Source: Bacteroidia bacterium
GTDB taxonomy: Bacteria; Bacteroidota; Bacteroidia; J057
Length of the DNA: 64,000 nucleotides
Reading direction: 5' to 3'
Assembly (NCBI GenBank): GCA_041391665.1
Contig: JAWKNO010000002.1
Location: 310,001-374,000, forward strand
The notes beneath the pieces are model-generated. The model did not search any database and had not been told where the DNA came from. It saw only the letters and a list, made by a program, of their open reading frames with translations. Of the stretch, positions 9,309-18,758 are shown one piece after another. Position 1 is the first letter of the stretch. The number at the start of each line of letters is the position of its first letter. The position numbers were made by a program, and so were the translations under genes.

Positions 9309-10310
9309 TTAGGGCACTTCCACTACATCGAGGATACGGGTAATGATTTGTTCAGTGGTAACATTTTCTGCTTCGGCTTCATAGGTCAGTCCGATACGGT
9401 GTCTGAGAACATCTGAGCAGATGGCCCTTACGTCTTCCGGAATGACATAACCTCTGTGTTTGACAAAAGCAAAGGCTTTAGCTGCAAGGGCGAGATTGAT
9501 CGAAGCCCTCGGAGAGCCGCCGTAGTTCATCAACGGGCTGAGTTGTTTGAGGTTATAGTCTGCCGGTGTACGGGTTGCAAATACAATATCGAGGATATAC
9601 TGTTCGATTTTTTCATCCATGTACACTTCCCTGACAGCTTTTTGCGCATCAAGGATATCCGAGAGACTTACAACGGGGCGAATGGAGTAGGATTCCTGAT
9701 TTACATTTTGCCGCATGATGAGTCTTTCCTCTTCCTTGGAGGGGTAGTCAATGACGCATTTCAGCATAAAGCGATCCACCTGTGCTTCAGGGAGGGGATA
9801 AGTACCTTCCTGTTCAATCGGGTTTTGGGTAGCCAGAACGAGAAAGGGTCTTTCTATGCTGAAAGTACTTTCACCGATGGTTACCTGCTTTTCCTGCATG
9901 GCTTCGAGGAGGGCACTTTGCACTTTGGCGGGAGATCGGTTGATCTCATCAGCCAGTACAAAATTGGCGAAGACAGGCCCTTTTTTTACGGTAAATTCCA
10001 GCGTTTTCTGGTTGTAGATCATCGTACCGACAACGTCGGCAGGCAGGAGGTCAGGGGTAAACTGCACACGACTGAATTTGGCATCAACTGCGGTGGCCAA
10101 AGTTTTGATAGCCAGTGTTTTGGCCAGTCCGGGGACACCTTCAAGCAGGATGTGCCCGCCGGAGAGAAGTCCCAAAAGGAGACGTTCAATCATATAACTT
10201 TGCCCTACGATGGCTTTGCGCACCTCAATGTTGAGCAAGTCTATGAATGCACTTTTCTCTTTGATCTTCTCGTTGAGCGCTTTGATATCCGTGGTTTGTA
10301 ATTCACTCAT
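9309..10310 (-). CDS. moxR: MoxR-family AAA+ ATPase
   Basis: 333 residues, the usual family length. Walker A is G-V-P-G-L-A-K-T (58-65). Walker B is F-V-L-A-D-E-I-N-R (117-125, D121/E122). The sensor-1 region is A-T-Q-N-P-I-E-Q-E-G-T-Y-P-L-P-E-A-Q-V-D-R-F, a MoxR hallmark. The C-terminal lid carries G-G-S-P-R-A-S-I-N-L. MoxR proteins are cytoplasmic chaperone-like ATPases that usually act with DUF58 and VWA/Bat proteins encoded next to them. Here no such partner follows: the next gene on the strand is the glycine-rich T9SS gene. A batD-like gene lies 52 kb away at the other end of the window. The upstream gap shares a divergent promoter region with rpsO. Confidence 0.95.
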   Translation of the reverse strand: MSELQTTDIKALNEKIKEKSAFIDLLNIEVRKAIVGQSYMIERLLLGLLSGGHILLEGVPGLAKTLAIKTLATAVDAKFSRVQFTPDLLPADVVGTMIYNQKTLEFTVKKGPVFANFVLADEINRSPAKVQSALLEAMQEKQVTIGESTFSIERPFLVLATQNPIEQEGTYPLPEAQVDRFMLKCVIDYPSKEEERLIMRQNVNQESYSIRPVVSLSDILDAQKAVREVYMDEKIEQYILDIVFATRTPADYNLKQLSPLMNYGGSPRASINLALAAKAFAFVKHRGYVIPEDVRAICSDVLRHRIGLTYEAEAENVTTEQIITRILDVVEVP

Positions 10311-10342
10311 GTCAAATGGTTTATCGAACGGTTTTTGCCGGG

Positions 10343-10373
10343 CAAAAATAGGATAAATTCAAGGAATAACGAA
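10343..10373 (-). promoter_or_regulatory. Probable moxR promoter
   Basis: On the minus strand, TATTTTTG (10350-10343) is a perfect TAnnTTTG box. A TTCG close to the -33 consensus lies 19 bp upstream (10373-10370). The moxR ATG at 10310 is 33 bp downstream. Confidence 0.45.
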
Positions 10374-10420
10374 CCGTTGATTTGTTAATGTTGTGTTAAA
10401 AACTAAAGGTTTGTCAATGA

Positions 10421-10452
10421 TTTGTTTCTCCAAAATTAATCCTTTATATTTG
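10421..10452 (+). promoter_or_regulatory. rpsO promoter
   Basis: TTTG (10421-10424), 20 bp spacer, TATATTTG (10445-10452): an exact match to the Bacteroidota consensus. The rpsO ATG is at 10490. It is the clearest promoter in the window. Confidence 0.75.
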
Positions 10453-10489
10453 CATGTTCAAAAATCAATCCATTAAATCATTAGGTTAG

Positions 10490-10765
10490 ATGTATTTATA
10501 TCAAGAATTGAAGCAGGAGATTTTTAAGAAATACAGCCACAGTCAAACAGAAAAAGACACGGGCTCTCCTGAAGCACAGATCGCGTTGTTTACTTATAGA
10601 ATACAACACCTTACTGAGCATTTAAAAGTAAATAAGAAGGATAATTCTACCCGGATGGGCCTCCAGAGACTGGTAGGTAAGCGCCGGAGACAGTTGGATT
10701 ACCTCAAAGCTTCCGACATCGAAAGATATCGGGCAGTGATCAAAGAATTGGGAATTCGGAAGTAA
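10490..10765 (+). CDS. rpsO: 30S ribosomal protein S15
   Basis: 91 residues, the normal S15 length. S15 binds the central domain of 16S rRNA early in 30S assembly. The conserved core is visible: D-T-G-S-P-E-A-Q-I-A, R-I-Q-H-L-T-E-H-L-K, K-D-N-S-T-R-M-G-L-Q, L-V-G-K-R-R-R-Q-L-D-Y-L. It is preceded by a consensus promoter, and a hairpin terminator overlaps its own stop codon. pnp follows 53 bp later, the classic rpsO-pnp order. Confidence 0.98.
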   Translation: MYLYQELKQEIFKKYSHSQTEKDTGSPEAQIALFTYRIQHLTEHLKVNKKDNSTRMGLQRLVGKRRRQLDYLKASDIERYRAVIKELGIRK

Positions 10766-10779
10766 TTCCCAATTTTTTT
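10746..10779 (+). terminator. rpsO terminator overlapping the stop codon
   Basis: AATTGGGAATT (10746-10756) pairs perfectly with AATTCCCAATT (10764-10774) around a 7-nt loop, followed by TTTTTA. The right arm begins inside the rpsO stop codon (TAA 10763-10765). It probably attenuates transcription into pnp, since no clear separate pnp promoter is visible. Confidence 0.75.
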
Positions 10780-10818
10780 ATTTATTCTGTGAACATACGA
10801 ACGATATCATAAATTAAG

Positions 10819-13053
10819 ATGAATGTAACCAGGAAATCCACTACACTCCCAGACGGGAGAGAGATTTCGATTGAAACCGGAGCATTAGCCAAACAGGCAG
10901 ATGGTGCGGTTATTTTGCGTTGTGGGGAAACCATGCTACTTGCTACTGTTGTCGCGCGCAGAGAGATCAACCCTGAGACCGACTTCCTTCCGTTGTCTGT
11001 CGATTATATGGAAAAATTTTCCGCCTCGGGTCGTTTCCCGGGTGGCTTCTTTAAGCGTGACGGAAGGATGGGCGAAAACGAAATCCTGACTTCCCGGCTG
11101 ATAGACCGGGCGTTAAGACCGCTTTTCCCCGATGATTATCATGGCGATACGCAGGTAATGGTGGAGTTACTTTCATCTGATTCCAAAGAACAGCCGGATG
11201 CACTGGCTTGCGTGGCGGCTTCTGCTGCGCTTTGTGTCTCTGATATTCCTTTCGCTGACCCGGTAAGTGAAGTACGTGTAGCCAGAAAAAATGGTGAGTT
11301 TATCATCAATCCTACCTTCCAGGAAATGGAAGACTGTGATCTGGATCTCATGGTTGCCGCTACGGATGATTCCATCAATATGGTGGAAGGCGAAATGAAA
11401 GAAGTCAGCGAATCGGTTATGCTCGAGGCTTTGAAATTTGCCCATGACGTGATCCGCTCGCTCAATGGTATTCAGAAGGAACTTCGTGAAGCAGTCGGTA
11501 AACCGACCCGCGAATACGAAACCCTGCCTGAAAACAAAGAACTCTACGCTGATATCAGGGCACACATCGAATCGACCGTTCTGGAAGTCGCTGAAGGGGG
11601 ATTTGGTAAAGAAGAACGTGCCGAAAAACTGAAGAAAGTGAAAGATTCCATGGTGGAATCTTTGAAAGAAAAATATGCCGAGCTGCCTTACCTCGATACC
11701 TACCTGAAACTCTACTTTAAAGATATTCAGAAGGATATCGTGCGCAGCACCATTGTAAAAAAAGGTCTTCGTCTTGATGGGAGAAAACCTGATCAGATTC
11801 GTCCGATCTGGATTGAAACGAGCTATCTGCCCCGTACTCACGGCTCTGCAGTATTCACCCGTGGTGAAACGCAGTCTCTTTGTACCGTTACACTGGGTAC
11901 CAAACTCGACGAACAAACCATCGATACCGCCACTTTCCGGGGCTCCAAGAAGTTTATGCTTCAGTATGTATTCCCCGGTTTTTCAACGGGTGAAGTAAAA
12001 CCCAACCGCGGACCTGCCCGCCGCGAAATTGGCCACGGTAATCTCGCCGAAAGAGCGTTGAAACCGATGATTCCTACGGATATTCCCTACACCATCCGGG
12101 TTGTTTCCAATATCCTTGAATCCAATGGCTCGAGTTCGATGGCTTCCGTTTGCGGGGGTACACTCGCACTGATGGACGCAGGTATTGAGATTACCCGCCC
12201 CGTTTCGGGTATCGCCATGGGACTCATCACTACAGAAGATGGTTTTGCCGTTCTGTCGGATATCCTGGGTGATGAAGATTTCCTTGGAGACATGGACTTC
12301 AAAGTTACCGGAACAGCTGAAGGTCTTACTGCTTGTCAGATGGACATCAAAATCCGCGGCCTTTCCTACGAAATCATTGAAAAAGCGCTCGAACAATCCA
12401 AAGGCGGGCGTATGCATATCCTCGGAGAAATGCTTAAAGCACTTCCCGAAACCCGTCCAGAAATGTCCAGGTTTGCTCCCCGGTTCTTTACGATGGAAGT
12501 TCCTCACGAATTCTTTGGAACAGTCATTGGTCCCGGTGGAAAAATCATTCAGGAAATCCAGCGTACCTCTGGTACTACCATTAATCTCGAAGAAGGCGAA
12601 AATGCCATCGGTACCGCGACAATTTCTGCCGATAATGCAGATAGCATCGAAGCGGCTGTTCGCCAGATCCGCGCGCTGATTATGGTTCCGACCGTTGGTG
12701 AGGTGTTTAAAGCGAAAGTGAAAACCATTATGGATTATGGCGCTTTTGTCGAATTCCTCCCTGGAAAAGAAGGACTGCTTCATATCTCTGAAATCTCCCA
12801 CGAAAGACTCAACTCTATGGAAGGTCTTTTCAAAGTAGGCGATGAAATTGATATCAAACTGGTTGGTGTGGACAAAAAATCCGGCAAATTCAGGCTGAGC
12901 CATAAGGCACTCCTTCCCGGAGGCCCTGAAAACGGAGACGAAGATGGCGGTGGATACGACAGAGACCGCGGTGGCGACCGTCGTCCTCCCCGCAATGACC
13001 GCGACCGCCCCAGAAACGACCGCGACCGGAACCAAAACCGTCGCAGAGACTAG
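10819..13053 (+). CDS. pnp: Polyribonucleotide nucleotidyltransferase (PNPase)
   Basis: 744 residues. This is the 3'-to-5' phosphorolytic exoribonuclease of mRNA decay. Two RNase PH cores are visible (about 10-230 and 310-560, the second starting G-L-R-L-D-G-R-K-P-D-Q-I-R-P). A KH domain follows with G-T-V-I-G-P-G-G-K-I-I, and an S1 domain with D-Y-G-A-F-V-E-F-L-P-G-K-E-G-L-L-H-I-S-E. The catalytic core segment G-D-E-D-F-L-G-D-M-D-F-K is intact. The C-terminal 45 residues are an Arg/Asp-rich disordered tail (repeated N-D-R-D-R), probably an RNA- or protein-binding extension. It lies downstream of rpsO and ends before a strong terminator. Confidence 0.98.
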   Translation: MNVTRKSTTLPDGREISIETGALAKQADGAVILRCGETMLLATVVARREINPETDFLPLSVDYMEKFSASGRFPGGFFKRDGRMGENEILTSRLIDRALRPLFPDDYHGDTQVMVELLSSDSKEQPDALACVAASAALCVSDIPFADPVSEVRVARKNGEFIINPTFQEMEDCDLDLMVAATDDSINMVEGEMKEVSESVMLEALKFAHDVIRSLNGIQKELREAVGKPTREYETLPENKELYADIRAHIESTVLEVAEGGFGKEERAEKLKKVKDSMVESLKEKYAELPYLDTYLKLYFKDIQKDIVRSTIVKKGLRLDGRKPDQIRPIWIETSYLPRTHGSAVFTRGETQSLCTVTLGTKLDEQTIDTATFRGSKKFMLQYVFPGFSTGEVKPNRGPARREIGHGNLAERALKPMIPTDIPYTIRVVSNILESNGSSSMASVCGGTLALMDAGIEITRPVSGIAMGLITTEDGFAVLSDILGDEDFLGDMDFKVTGTAEGLTACQMDIKIRGLSYEIIEKALEQSKGGRMHILGEMLKALPETRPEMSRFAPRFFTMEVPHEFFGTVIGPGGKIIQEIQRTSGTTINLEEGENAIGTATISADNADSIEAAVRQIRALIMVPTVGEVFKAKVKTIMDYGAFVEFLPGKEGLLHISEISHERLNSMEGLFKVGDEIDIKLVGVDKKSGKFRLSHKALLPGGPENGDEDGGGYDRDRGGDRRPPRNDRDRPRNDRDRNQNRRRD

Positions 13054-13077
13054 ACTTTGAAAAAAAATGTTGATATA

Positions 13078-13111
13078 GCCGGAAGGATTTTCCTTCCGGC
13101 TTTTTCTTTTT
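13078..13111 (+). terminator. pnp intrinsic terminator
   Basis: GCCGGAAGGA (13078-13087) and TCCTTCCGGC (13091-13100) form a perfect 10-bp stem with a minimal loop. An 11-nt T-rich tail ends at 13111. Confidence 0.9.
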
Positions 13112-13218
13112 GTCAAAAGCTACAGGATTTGATTAAACCTGGACGTTAACCTTTTGTACGGAATTTTCATAGCTATCAGAGCCTGAAAAACCACAGGCCT
13201 GTTAATGACAAAAAAATT

Positions 13219-15651
13219 ATGAAAAGCATCCGTAAAATGAAAGCGCTACCTCTGTTACTATTCCTGATTGTGCTTTTTGCCGCCTGTAAAAAGGACGATC
13301 CCAAACCTCAGCCTGACGATTTTTCTTATACCGACGTGCAGGTTGTTTTGCCCTCGGGTTCAAGCCTGGATCTTAGCACCACAAGTGTGTTCTCTTTGTC
13401 AAAAAAATCAAGTGTGAATGCAAAGGGCAAAGCTTCTGTCCGGTATAATCCGGGTACTTATGAAGTGATATATCTCCTCAATGAAGCGGGTAAGATCATG
13501 ATGGCCAGCATCATTTCTGATGAAAACAAGGAAATATCCATGACCACTACTGCTCAGGCAATGTTGTATTATGGCCTTCAACTGCCTTACACTATACTGG
13601 ATTCGGTAAGAGTGGCGCAGATAAAGAAAATCCCTGCCTACACACAGTTTCCCGGATTTGTGGCGGAACTGGAGAAGCTGTTTGTGGCTTCACCACTAAT
13701 GATTTCTGAAGAAAAATACCTGGATTTGTATATCGGAACCGTGAACGAAATCACCTACAAACCTGTAATTGACATTCGCGGCAAACAGATTGTGATTGAA
13801 GATCCCGATCCTACCAAAAGTGGTCTTACTGTGAGACCGCGCAGTGGCGACGATCAGAGCGTGGAGATTGGCAATGTCTATCAAAGAAGAGCACATGCAT
13901 TTTTTTACAAAATGTCTTACAAAGACCTGACCAATACAGTTTATACCCCAATCCCTGAAATCATTCCGAGTACTACTCCCACCAGCCAGCTACCTGTATT
14001 GGGCGCATCTGTCTCCGGCCCTCAGTCACTTGCACTGGAAAGCTATGAAAAAAATTCTACCTGGAAAGTCCGTATTGTGGGCCCGGGAGGAGATGAATCC
14101 ATTACCGCTACCCCCAATACTGCCGAACAGGCGAAGCTGGAAGAATTGTGGGTCGAATTTTTTGCCGCAGACCTGTTGCTTCCCATTATGCTCGACAACC
14201 TCAACCAGACCAGTAGCCTGGAACTGCTTATGCCCAACAACTTAAACCGGATTCAACCATACATAGACCAGGTCAAAAGTTATGTAAAACCCAGTACCAT
14301 GGCGCTGGTAAAAGACGGTGAATATGTAGAAAGCCTCAAAGATTTCCGGACGACAGTATTGTGGGATTCCTACAAACTCGAATCGCTGTATAATACCCTT
14401 TTACAATCTCTTCGCAACATTACCTCCGGCAATGCGGTGCAGGCTGAGGCAGATCTGGAAGGAATTGAAGAGTACAACCAGAATGTTTTGAATTTCACTG
14501 AAAAGGTAATTCATGGGACAGAAAGTGAGGAAATCTCCTACGGCCTCAATGACCTTTATGGAAAAATACACCTGAATTGCAATTATATCGATGAGTGGAC
14601 GGTCATCAGCAAAGACAATGACGTTACGATTTCACCTAAAAGCTCCAAGGTCGGAATCCTCACCAATCATACCCTGACTGTAAGTACCAAGGCTGACCTC
14701 GCAGCCGGTGAAACGCTGGAATATGTCTGGACAACCACCGGCGCTTATGGCGTATTCAAAAACGGAGGGCAGGAAATGACAACGGCGACAACAACAGGTA
14801 CAACGATGATCTATTATGGCAAAGTAGCGCCGGAAACCGACAATATCGAAAGGGTATATGTAACAGCCTATATTGTAGGTGCAGGCAGTAAGCGGGAAAT
14901 AGGACAGGACACGGCAGAAATTAATGTAAAAAAACTGGTTGTGAAAATGCTTCCCGATGATGCCGTTCTTTCGCCCAAAAGAGGCGTAGCCAAAGTTAAA
15001 TTATATTTGCTGAATGCCGACGGTACTGACCCGATTGTCCAGTCAGAATTTGTCCACTACAAAGTGGAATGGAGTACTGCCGGGGCATATGGGTATATTG
15101 GAGACAATACTACTCAGTTGACTACCAGCGGCAATTCTATCTACTACACGGCAACAGATGAAGATGTCAAATCGGGTGAAGAAACCTTTACTGCCCATAT
15201 TTACTTCAGATTTGGATCGGAGACCACCTGGACTTTGCGGGAAATCGTTAAGGGTAAAGTGGAAGTCAGCAATGACACAAAAACCATTGTATATTACACC
15301 TCTCCTCAGGCCTACCACAGTGATAGAACCGATGCTTCGGGTAATCTCTGGCACTACACGGGTACCGGTGTGTATGTATCCAAAATGGAAAATGCCATTT
15401 CGTATGCGGTGAATGTTACCGGACTGGCAAATCAGAATTATCCTACCTACAACGACTCCTGGTATGTAACAGGTACCGAAAAACATGTAAGGGATTATAT
15501 GACCTACGTATTCCCTGATCAGACAACCGTTGGCGAAGATTACCTGGTTGGAATTTACGGTACTTTCTCCTGGGGTAGCTGCAACTCCTGTTCGCATTCT
15601 ATGGCAACTGCTTCCGGCACGGCAAAGGTTACAGTAGTTGTTTCTCAATAA
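13219..15651 (+). CDS. Large uncharacterised lipoprotein with two tandem beta domains
   Basis: 810 residues with a lipoprotein signal peptide (L-F-A-A-C, Cys22, followed by K-K-D-D). I do not recognise the family. After a short beta domain (R-Y-N-P-G-T-Y-E-V-I-Y-L), residues about 100-470 are mixed helical. Two related Ig-like units follow at about 475-575 and 577-690, each with a W-T/S-T-T/A-G-A-Y-G motif and a closing Y-Y-x-K/A-T segment. The C-terminal part has two Cys (S-W-G-S-C-N-S-C-S-H-S). The protein is exported and anchored by lipid in the outer membrane or periplasm. The next gene begins 16 bp after the stop, so the two are very probably cotranscribed and may work together at the cell surface. 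Confidence 0.85.
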   Translation: MKSIRKMKALPLLLFLIVLFAACKKDDPKPQPDDFSYTDVQVVLPSGSSLDLSTTSVFSLSKKSSVNAKGKASVRYNPGTYEVIYLLNEAGKIMMASIISDENKEISMTTTAQAMLYYGLQLPYTILDSVRVAQIKKIPAYTQFPGFVAELEKLFVASPLMISEEKYLDLYIGTVNEITYKPVIDIRGKQIVIEDPDPTKSGLTVRPRSGDDQSVEIGNVYQRRAHAFFYKMSYKDLTNTVYTPIPEIIPSTTPTSQLPVLGASVSGPQSLALESYEKNSTWKVRIVGPGGDESITATPNTAEQAKLEELWVEFFAADLLLPIMLDNLNQTSSLELLMPNNLNRIQPYIDQVKSYVKPSTMALVKDGEYVESLKDFRTTVLWDSYKLESLYNTLLQSLRNITSGNAVQAEADLEGIEEYNQNVLNFTEKVIHGTESEEISYGLNDLYGKIHLNCNYIDEWTVISKDNDVTISPKSSKVGILTNHTLTVSTKADLAAGETLEYVWTTTGAYGVFKNGGQEMTTATTTGTTMIYYGKVAPETDNIERVYVTAYIVGAGSKREIGQDTAEINVKKLVVKMLPDDAVLSPKRGVAKVKLYLLNADGTDPIVQSEFVHYKVEWSTAGAYGYIGDNTTQLTTSGNSIYYTATDEDVKSGEETFTAHIYFRFGSETTWTLREIVKGKVEVSNDTKTIVYYTSPQAYHSDRTDASGNLWHYTGTGVYVSKMENAISYAVNVTGLANQNYPTYNDSWYVTGTEKHVRDYMTYVFPDQTTVGEDYLVGIYGTFSWGSCNSCSHSMATASGTAKVTVVVSQ

Positions 15652-15667
15652 TTAATCTGAAAATCCG

Positions 15668-17413
15668 ATGAAAAATATATTAATTCTCAGTGCACTCGTA
15701 GGTGTATTCATACAATTGCACGCCCAAAATCTTGCCTGGGTAAAACAAATCGGCGGAGTATCTATTGACCGCGCCCTGGCTGTGACTACCGATGCTTCGG
15801 GCATGTTATATGTCACCGGACAGTTTGATGCTACGGTGGATTTTGATCCCGGTCCCGATACCCTGCTTTATACTGCGACCAGTGGGGGTGAGGCATTTTT
15901 GCTGAAAATGGATCCCGCAGGTAATCTGGAAAAGGTACTGACTTACGGGTCAGCTTCTGGAGGGCATACTGTGGTCGGTGCTAATATTGCGCTGGATGCT
16001 TCAGGTAATATTGTTACAGCAGGTTATTTTGGCGGGAGTAATGTGGATTTTGACCCCGATCCTGCGGTAACCTATAAATTGAGTTATCTCAATAGCGGGA
16101 ATAATGTTTATGTACAGAAACTCGATTCTTCCGGTGCGCTTTTGTGGGCGGTAAGATGGGCGTATGGTTTTGAAGCTGGCGCAAATAATATGGCTGAAGA
16201 GGGCCCTTCTATGGTACTCGATGCCAGTGGCAACGTGCTGACAACCGGTCGTTTTTTGGGTACCAAAGACTTTGACCCGAGCGAAACAGGTGTTTATAAC
16301 CTGCCGGGAGGGGCATATGATGGTTATATTTCCAAACTTAATACAGACGGTGAGTTTGTCTGGGCCAAACAAATTGCCACAGATACCATACCCGGATCGA
16401 GGGTTTGGCCCAAGTCTATATCCCTCGATGGAGCCGGTAATATCTTTATTGCAGGAATGCTTAAAGGAGGTGTTGACTTTGACCCTGACTCTGTGGCCAC
16501 CCATTTAATTACCTCAGAAACGCAGGTGGGATTTGTGTTAAAGCTAAATGCAGAAGGTGAATTTTTGTGGGTGAAAACGATTGGGAATAATGACTACCCT
16601 TTATTTGACTATCATATAGCAAATGCAATCTTTGCCGATGCCAGCGGAAACTCCTATGTTACCGGTAGTTTTATGCGAACCACCGCTTTTGACAATATCC
16701 GCCTGACTTCGGCTGGCAGTTCGGATATATTTGTGGCCAAACTTGATCCTTCGGGCAATTTTATCTGGGCAAAACAAATGGGTTCTTTTTACGACACCGA
16801 AGCAGGTAGCTGTATCAAACTGGATGCTTCGGGTGATGTGTTTGTAACGGGGTATTTCAGAGGGAGCCCCGATTTTAATCCTGGTCCCGGTACTTCGATA
16901 TTGTCAACCAACGGTAGCCTTGATGTGTTTTTGCTTAAATTGACCCCATACGGAGAATTTATCTGGGCCAAAAATTTTGGTGGATCCTCATCCAACTCAT
17001 GGGAAAATATTCAGGATTTTACGGTGGACGGGAAATCCATTTATTCCGTAGGAAGGTTTCAGAATGTGGTCAATTTTGATCCGAATGGGGTCTATAATTT
17101 AACGCCTGCCAAGTCTGATATTTTTATTCAGAAGCTGTATCAGGGCGCGCTGCGGATTTCCGGGCTGACCAATGATCTGGGGGCAATGGTTTTTCCCAAT
17201 CCAACCTCTGATCAGTTTGTGGTAAACGTACCCGCGCCGATCACCCCCGATACCTATCTCACCCTCATGGATACGCAGGGCAAAGTGATACAAAAGACCC
17301 GGCTTTTCGACGTGGAAACCCCCATAGACGTTACCGCGCTTCCCGGCGGAATGTATATTGTGGATATCCGGAAGGATTCGAAGCGCACCATTCAGAAGCT
17401 GATGGTTCGATAG
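15668..17413 (+). CDS. SBBP-repeat beta-propeller T9SS protein
   Basis: 581 residues. The signal peptide ends L-H-A-Q. Seven repeats of the SBBP (beta-propeller) kind follow, each with D-A-S-G-N-x-h-x-T-G-x-F then about 8 residues and D-F-D-P (for example D-A-S-G-N-V-L-T-T-G-R-F and D-A-S-G-D-V-F-V-T-G-Y-F). Seven repeats would close a seven-bladed propeller. W-A-K/V-x-I/M-G elements separate the blades. A complete T9SS sorting domain (V-F-P-N-P-T-S-D-Q-F to I-Q-K-L-M-V-R) ends the protein. It is secreted to the surface. It follows the lipoprotein gene by 16 bp and precedes a terminator. The ligand is unknown. Confidence 0.92.
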   Translation: MKNILILSALVGVFIQLHAQNLAWVKQIGGVSIDRALAVTTDASGMLYVTGQFDATVDFDPGPDTLLYTATSGGEAFLLKMDPAGNLEKVLTYGSASGGHTVVGANIALDASGNIVTAGYFGGSNVDFDPDPAVTYKLSYLNSGNNVYVQKLDSSGALLWAVRWAYGFEAGANNMAEEGPSMVLDASGNVLTTGRFLGTKDFDPSETGVYNLPGGAYDGYISKLNTDGEFVWAKQIATDTIPGSRVWPKSISLDGAGNIFIAGMLKGGVDFDPDSVATHLITSETQVGFVLKLNAEGEFLWVKTIGNNDYPLFDYHIANAIFADASGNSYVTGSFMRTTAFDNIRLTSAGSSDIFVAKLDPSGNFIWAKQMGSFYDTEAGSCIKLDASGDVFVTGYFRGSPDFNPGPGTSILSTNGSLDVFLLKLTPYGEFIWAKNFGGSSSNSWENIQDFTVDGKSIYSVGRFQNVVNFDPNGVYNLTPAKSDIFIQKLYQGALRISGLTNDLGAMVFPNPTSDQFVVNVPAPITPDTYLTLMDTQGKVIQKTRLFDVETPIDVTALPGGMYIVDIRKDSKRTIQKLMVR

Positions 17414-17481
17414 ACTGATAACGATCCGAAAGATAAAGTTACGCTCATAGACAGGTTTTAGGTTGATTAAACAACAGATAA

Positions 17482-17518
17482 CCGGGTAGTAGGGGAACAC
17501 CCCTTGCTGCCCGGCTTT
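17482..17518 (+). terminator. Probable terminator after the SBBP gene
   Basis: A GC-rich hairpin with arms 17482-17495 and 17500-17514 (CCGGGTAG… against …CTGCCCGG, with G-U pairs and one bulge) is followed by a short CTTTTG tail. The rest of the 244-bp gap between 17414 and 17657 shows no gene. Confidence 0.55.
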
Positions 17519-17657
17519 TGGGTTTAAAGCTTCTGTTCATAACAAAGTGCCCAGAATTGTGAAAACATGGGTAAAATTCACCTATGTTCCTATGTGTTTC
17601 CCCCGATTCAGGCTTGCGGTATAGAATTTTGGCTTTATATCCTGAAGTGTCGCTCTC

Positions 17658-18674
17658 CTATTCAATAAAATCCCTGATCAGGGTAAAATACGCCATTCCT
17701 TTCCTGCTGATAATATCGTGTCCCGCATCTTCTATTACTTTCAGTTGTGAATGTGGAAACAGGTCTAAATATTCTTTGGTGAATCCCCATTTCTGATTGT
17801 CGCATTGTCCTCGTAATATGAGTACAGGTGTGGTTAGTTGCTTCAACCGTTCTCTTTTGTTTTCAACATTCCGGAAGCTATTTACGGTCATGACATGACT
17901 GTAATAGCCGCCGCCGCCTATCGCCTGATGCTCGCGAATTTCACAGTCTGTGGACTTGCTGAGCTTCTGGTTGAGGTAGGTGAAAAAATTATCTGCTTCC
18001 TTATCTGAAGCTAATTTTGAATGAAAGAGATGGGCCCACAATAAAATGAATTTACTTCGCCAGTTATAGGCTTTTTTATTTGCTTCGGCATTGGAATATG
18101 CGGGTTCTCTGAGAGATAAACTGTCAGGACTAATTTCCCCGACCAAATCCTGATTGACGGGCAGTATGTGTCCCGGTCCGGATAAAATTATTTTTTCCAC
18201 TGTTGAATCGAAGTCCTGAAGATAATTGATAGCTAACACGGCTCCCCACGAATGCCCAATCAGGATGACTTTTTTTTCCGTTATCCTGGAGACGATCTCC
18301 TTTAAGTCGGTTTGATGTCTTTTTACGGAATATTCACCTATATCCGCTAATCTGGCGGAATGGCCGCTGCCTGCCTGATCGTAGAAATACAGGTCATGAC
18401 CTTGTTTTGCCAGCGGTTTTAAGGTTTCGATTACTGCGTCTGTGATCATTCCTCCCGGGCCACCGTGCAGGTATATTACCGGACTTTTGCGGTTGGGCCC
18501 CTCTGCCTCAATTTTTATATACCCGATGTGAGAGCCGGTGGATAATTCCCAATATTGTGTCCCTTCCCTTTCTTCAAAAACAGGTACCGGGTATTTTTTC
18601 GGGATAAGCAGGGATCCGAAAAGAAACAGTGCGGTGGAAAGTAGGATTAAAAGGGAAATTTTTTTTCTGGTCAT
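17658..18674 (-). CDS. Alpha/beta hydrolase, prolyl iminopeptidase-like (S33)
   Basis: 338 residues with one N-terminal hydrophobic segment (residues 8-24), so it is membrane-anchored or exported. The oxyanion-hole motif H-G-G-P-G is at 70-74. The nucleophile elbow G-H-S-W-G has Ser142. A candidate acid is in L-R-G-Q-C-D-N (about 285-291), and the catalytic His is probably in D-A-G-H-D near residue 320. Y-D-Q-A-G-S-G-H-S at 98-106 is the S33 family signature region. The expected activity is hydrolysis of N-terminal prolyl peptides or of a small ester or amide. The gene stands alone; the membrane-protein gene upstream on the same strand stops about 84 bp before this start. Confidence 0.88.
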   Translation of the reverse strand: MTRKKISLLILLSTALFLFGSLLIPKKYPVPVFEEREGTQYWELSTGSHIGYIKIEAEGPNRKSPVIYLHGGPGGMITDAVIETLKPLAKQGHDLYFYDQAGSGHSARLADIGEYSVKRHQTDLKEIVSRITEKKVILIGHSWGAVLAINYLQDFDSTVEKIILSGPGHILPVNQDLVGEISPDSLSLREPAYSNAEANKKAYNWRSKFILLWAHLFHSKLASDKEADNFFTYLNQKLSKSTDCEIREHQAIGGGGYYSHVMTVNSFRNVENKRERLKQLTTPVLILRGQCDNQKWGFTKEYLDLFPHSQLKVIEDAGHDIISRKGMAYFTLIRDFIE

Positions 18675-18758
18675 TTTTGCCGGGAGTAGGCTGGGGCTTA
18701 CAGTTTTATATTTTCAGATATGGTCTGAGTTTTTGTAGAGGATGCGGAATTTTTCCGG

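Noticed and set aside
9456..10301. 281-codon frame opposite moxR
   Set aside because: Shadow of the conserved MoxR coding sequence; no recognisable protein features.
11983..13116. 377-codon frame antisense to pnp, and a 247-codon one at 11173-11916
   Set aside because: They are reverse-frame shadows of a highly conserved housekeeping gene; the translations have no domain, low complexity of Phe/His type and no promoter.
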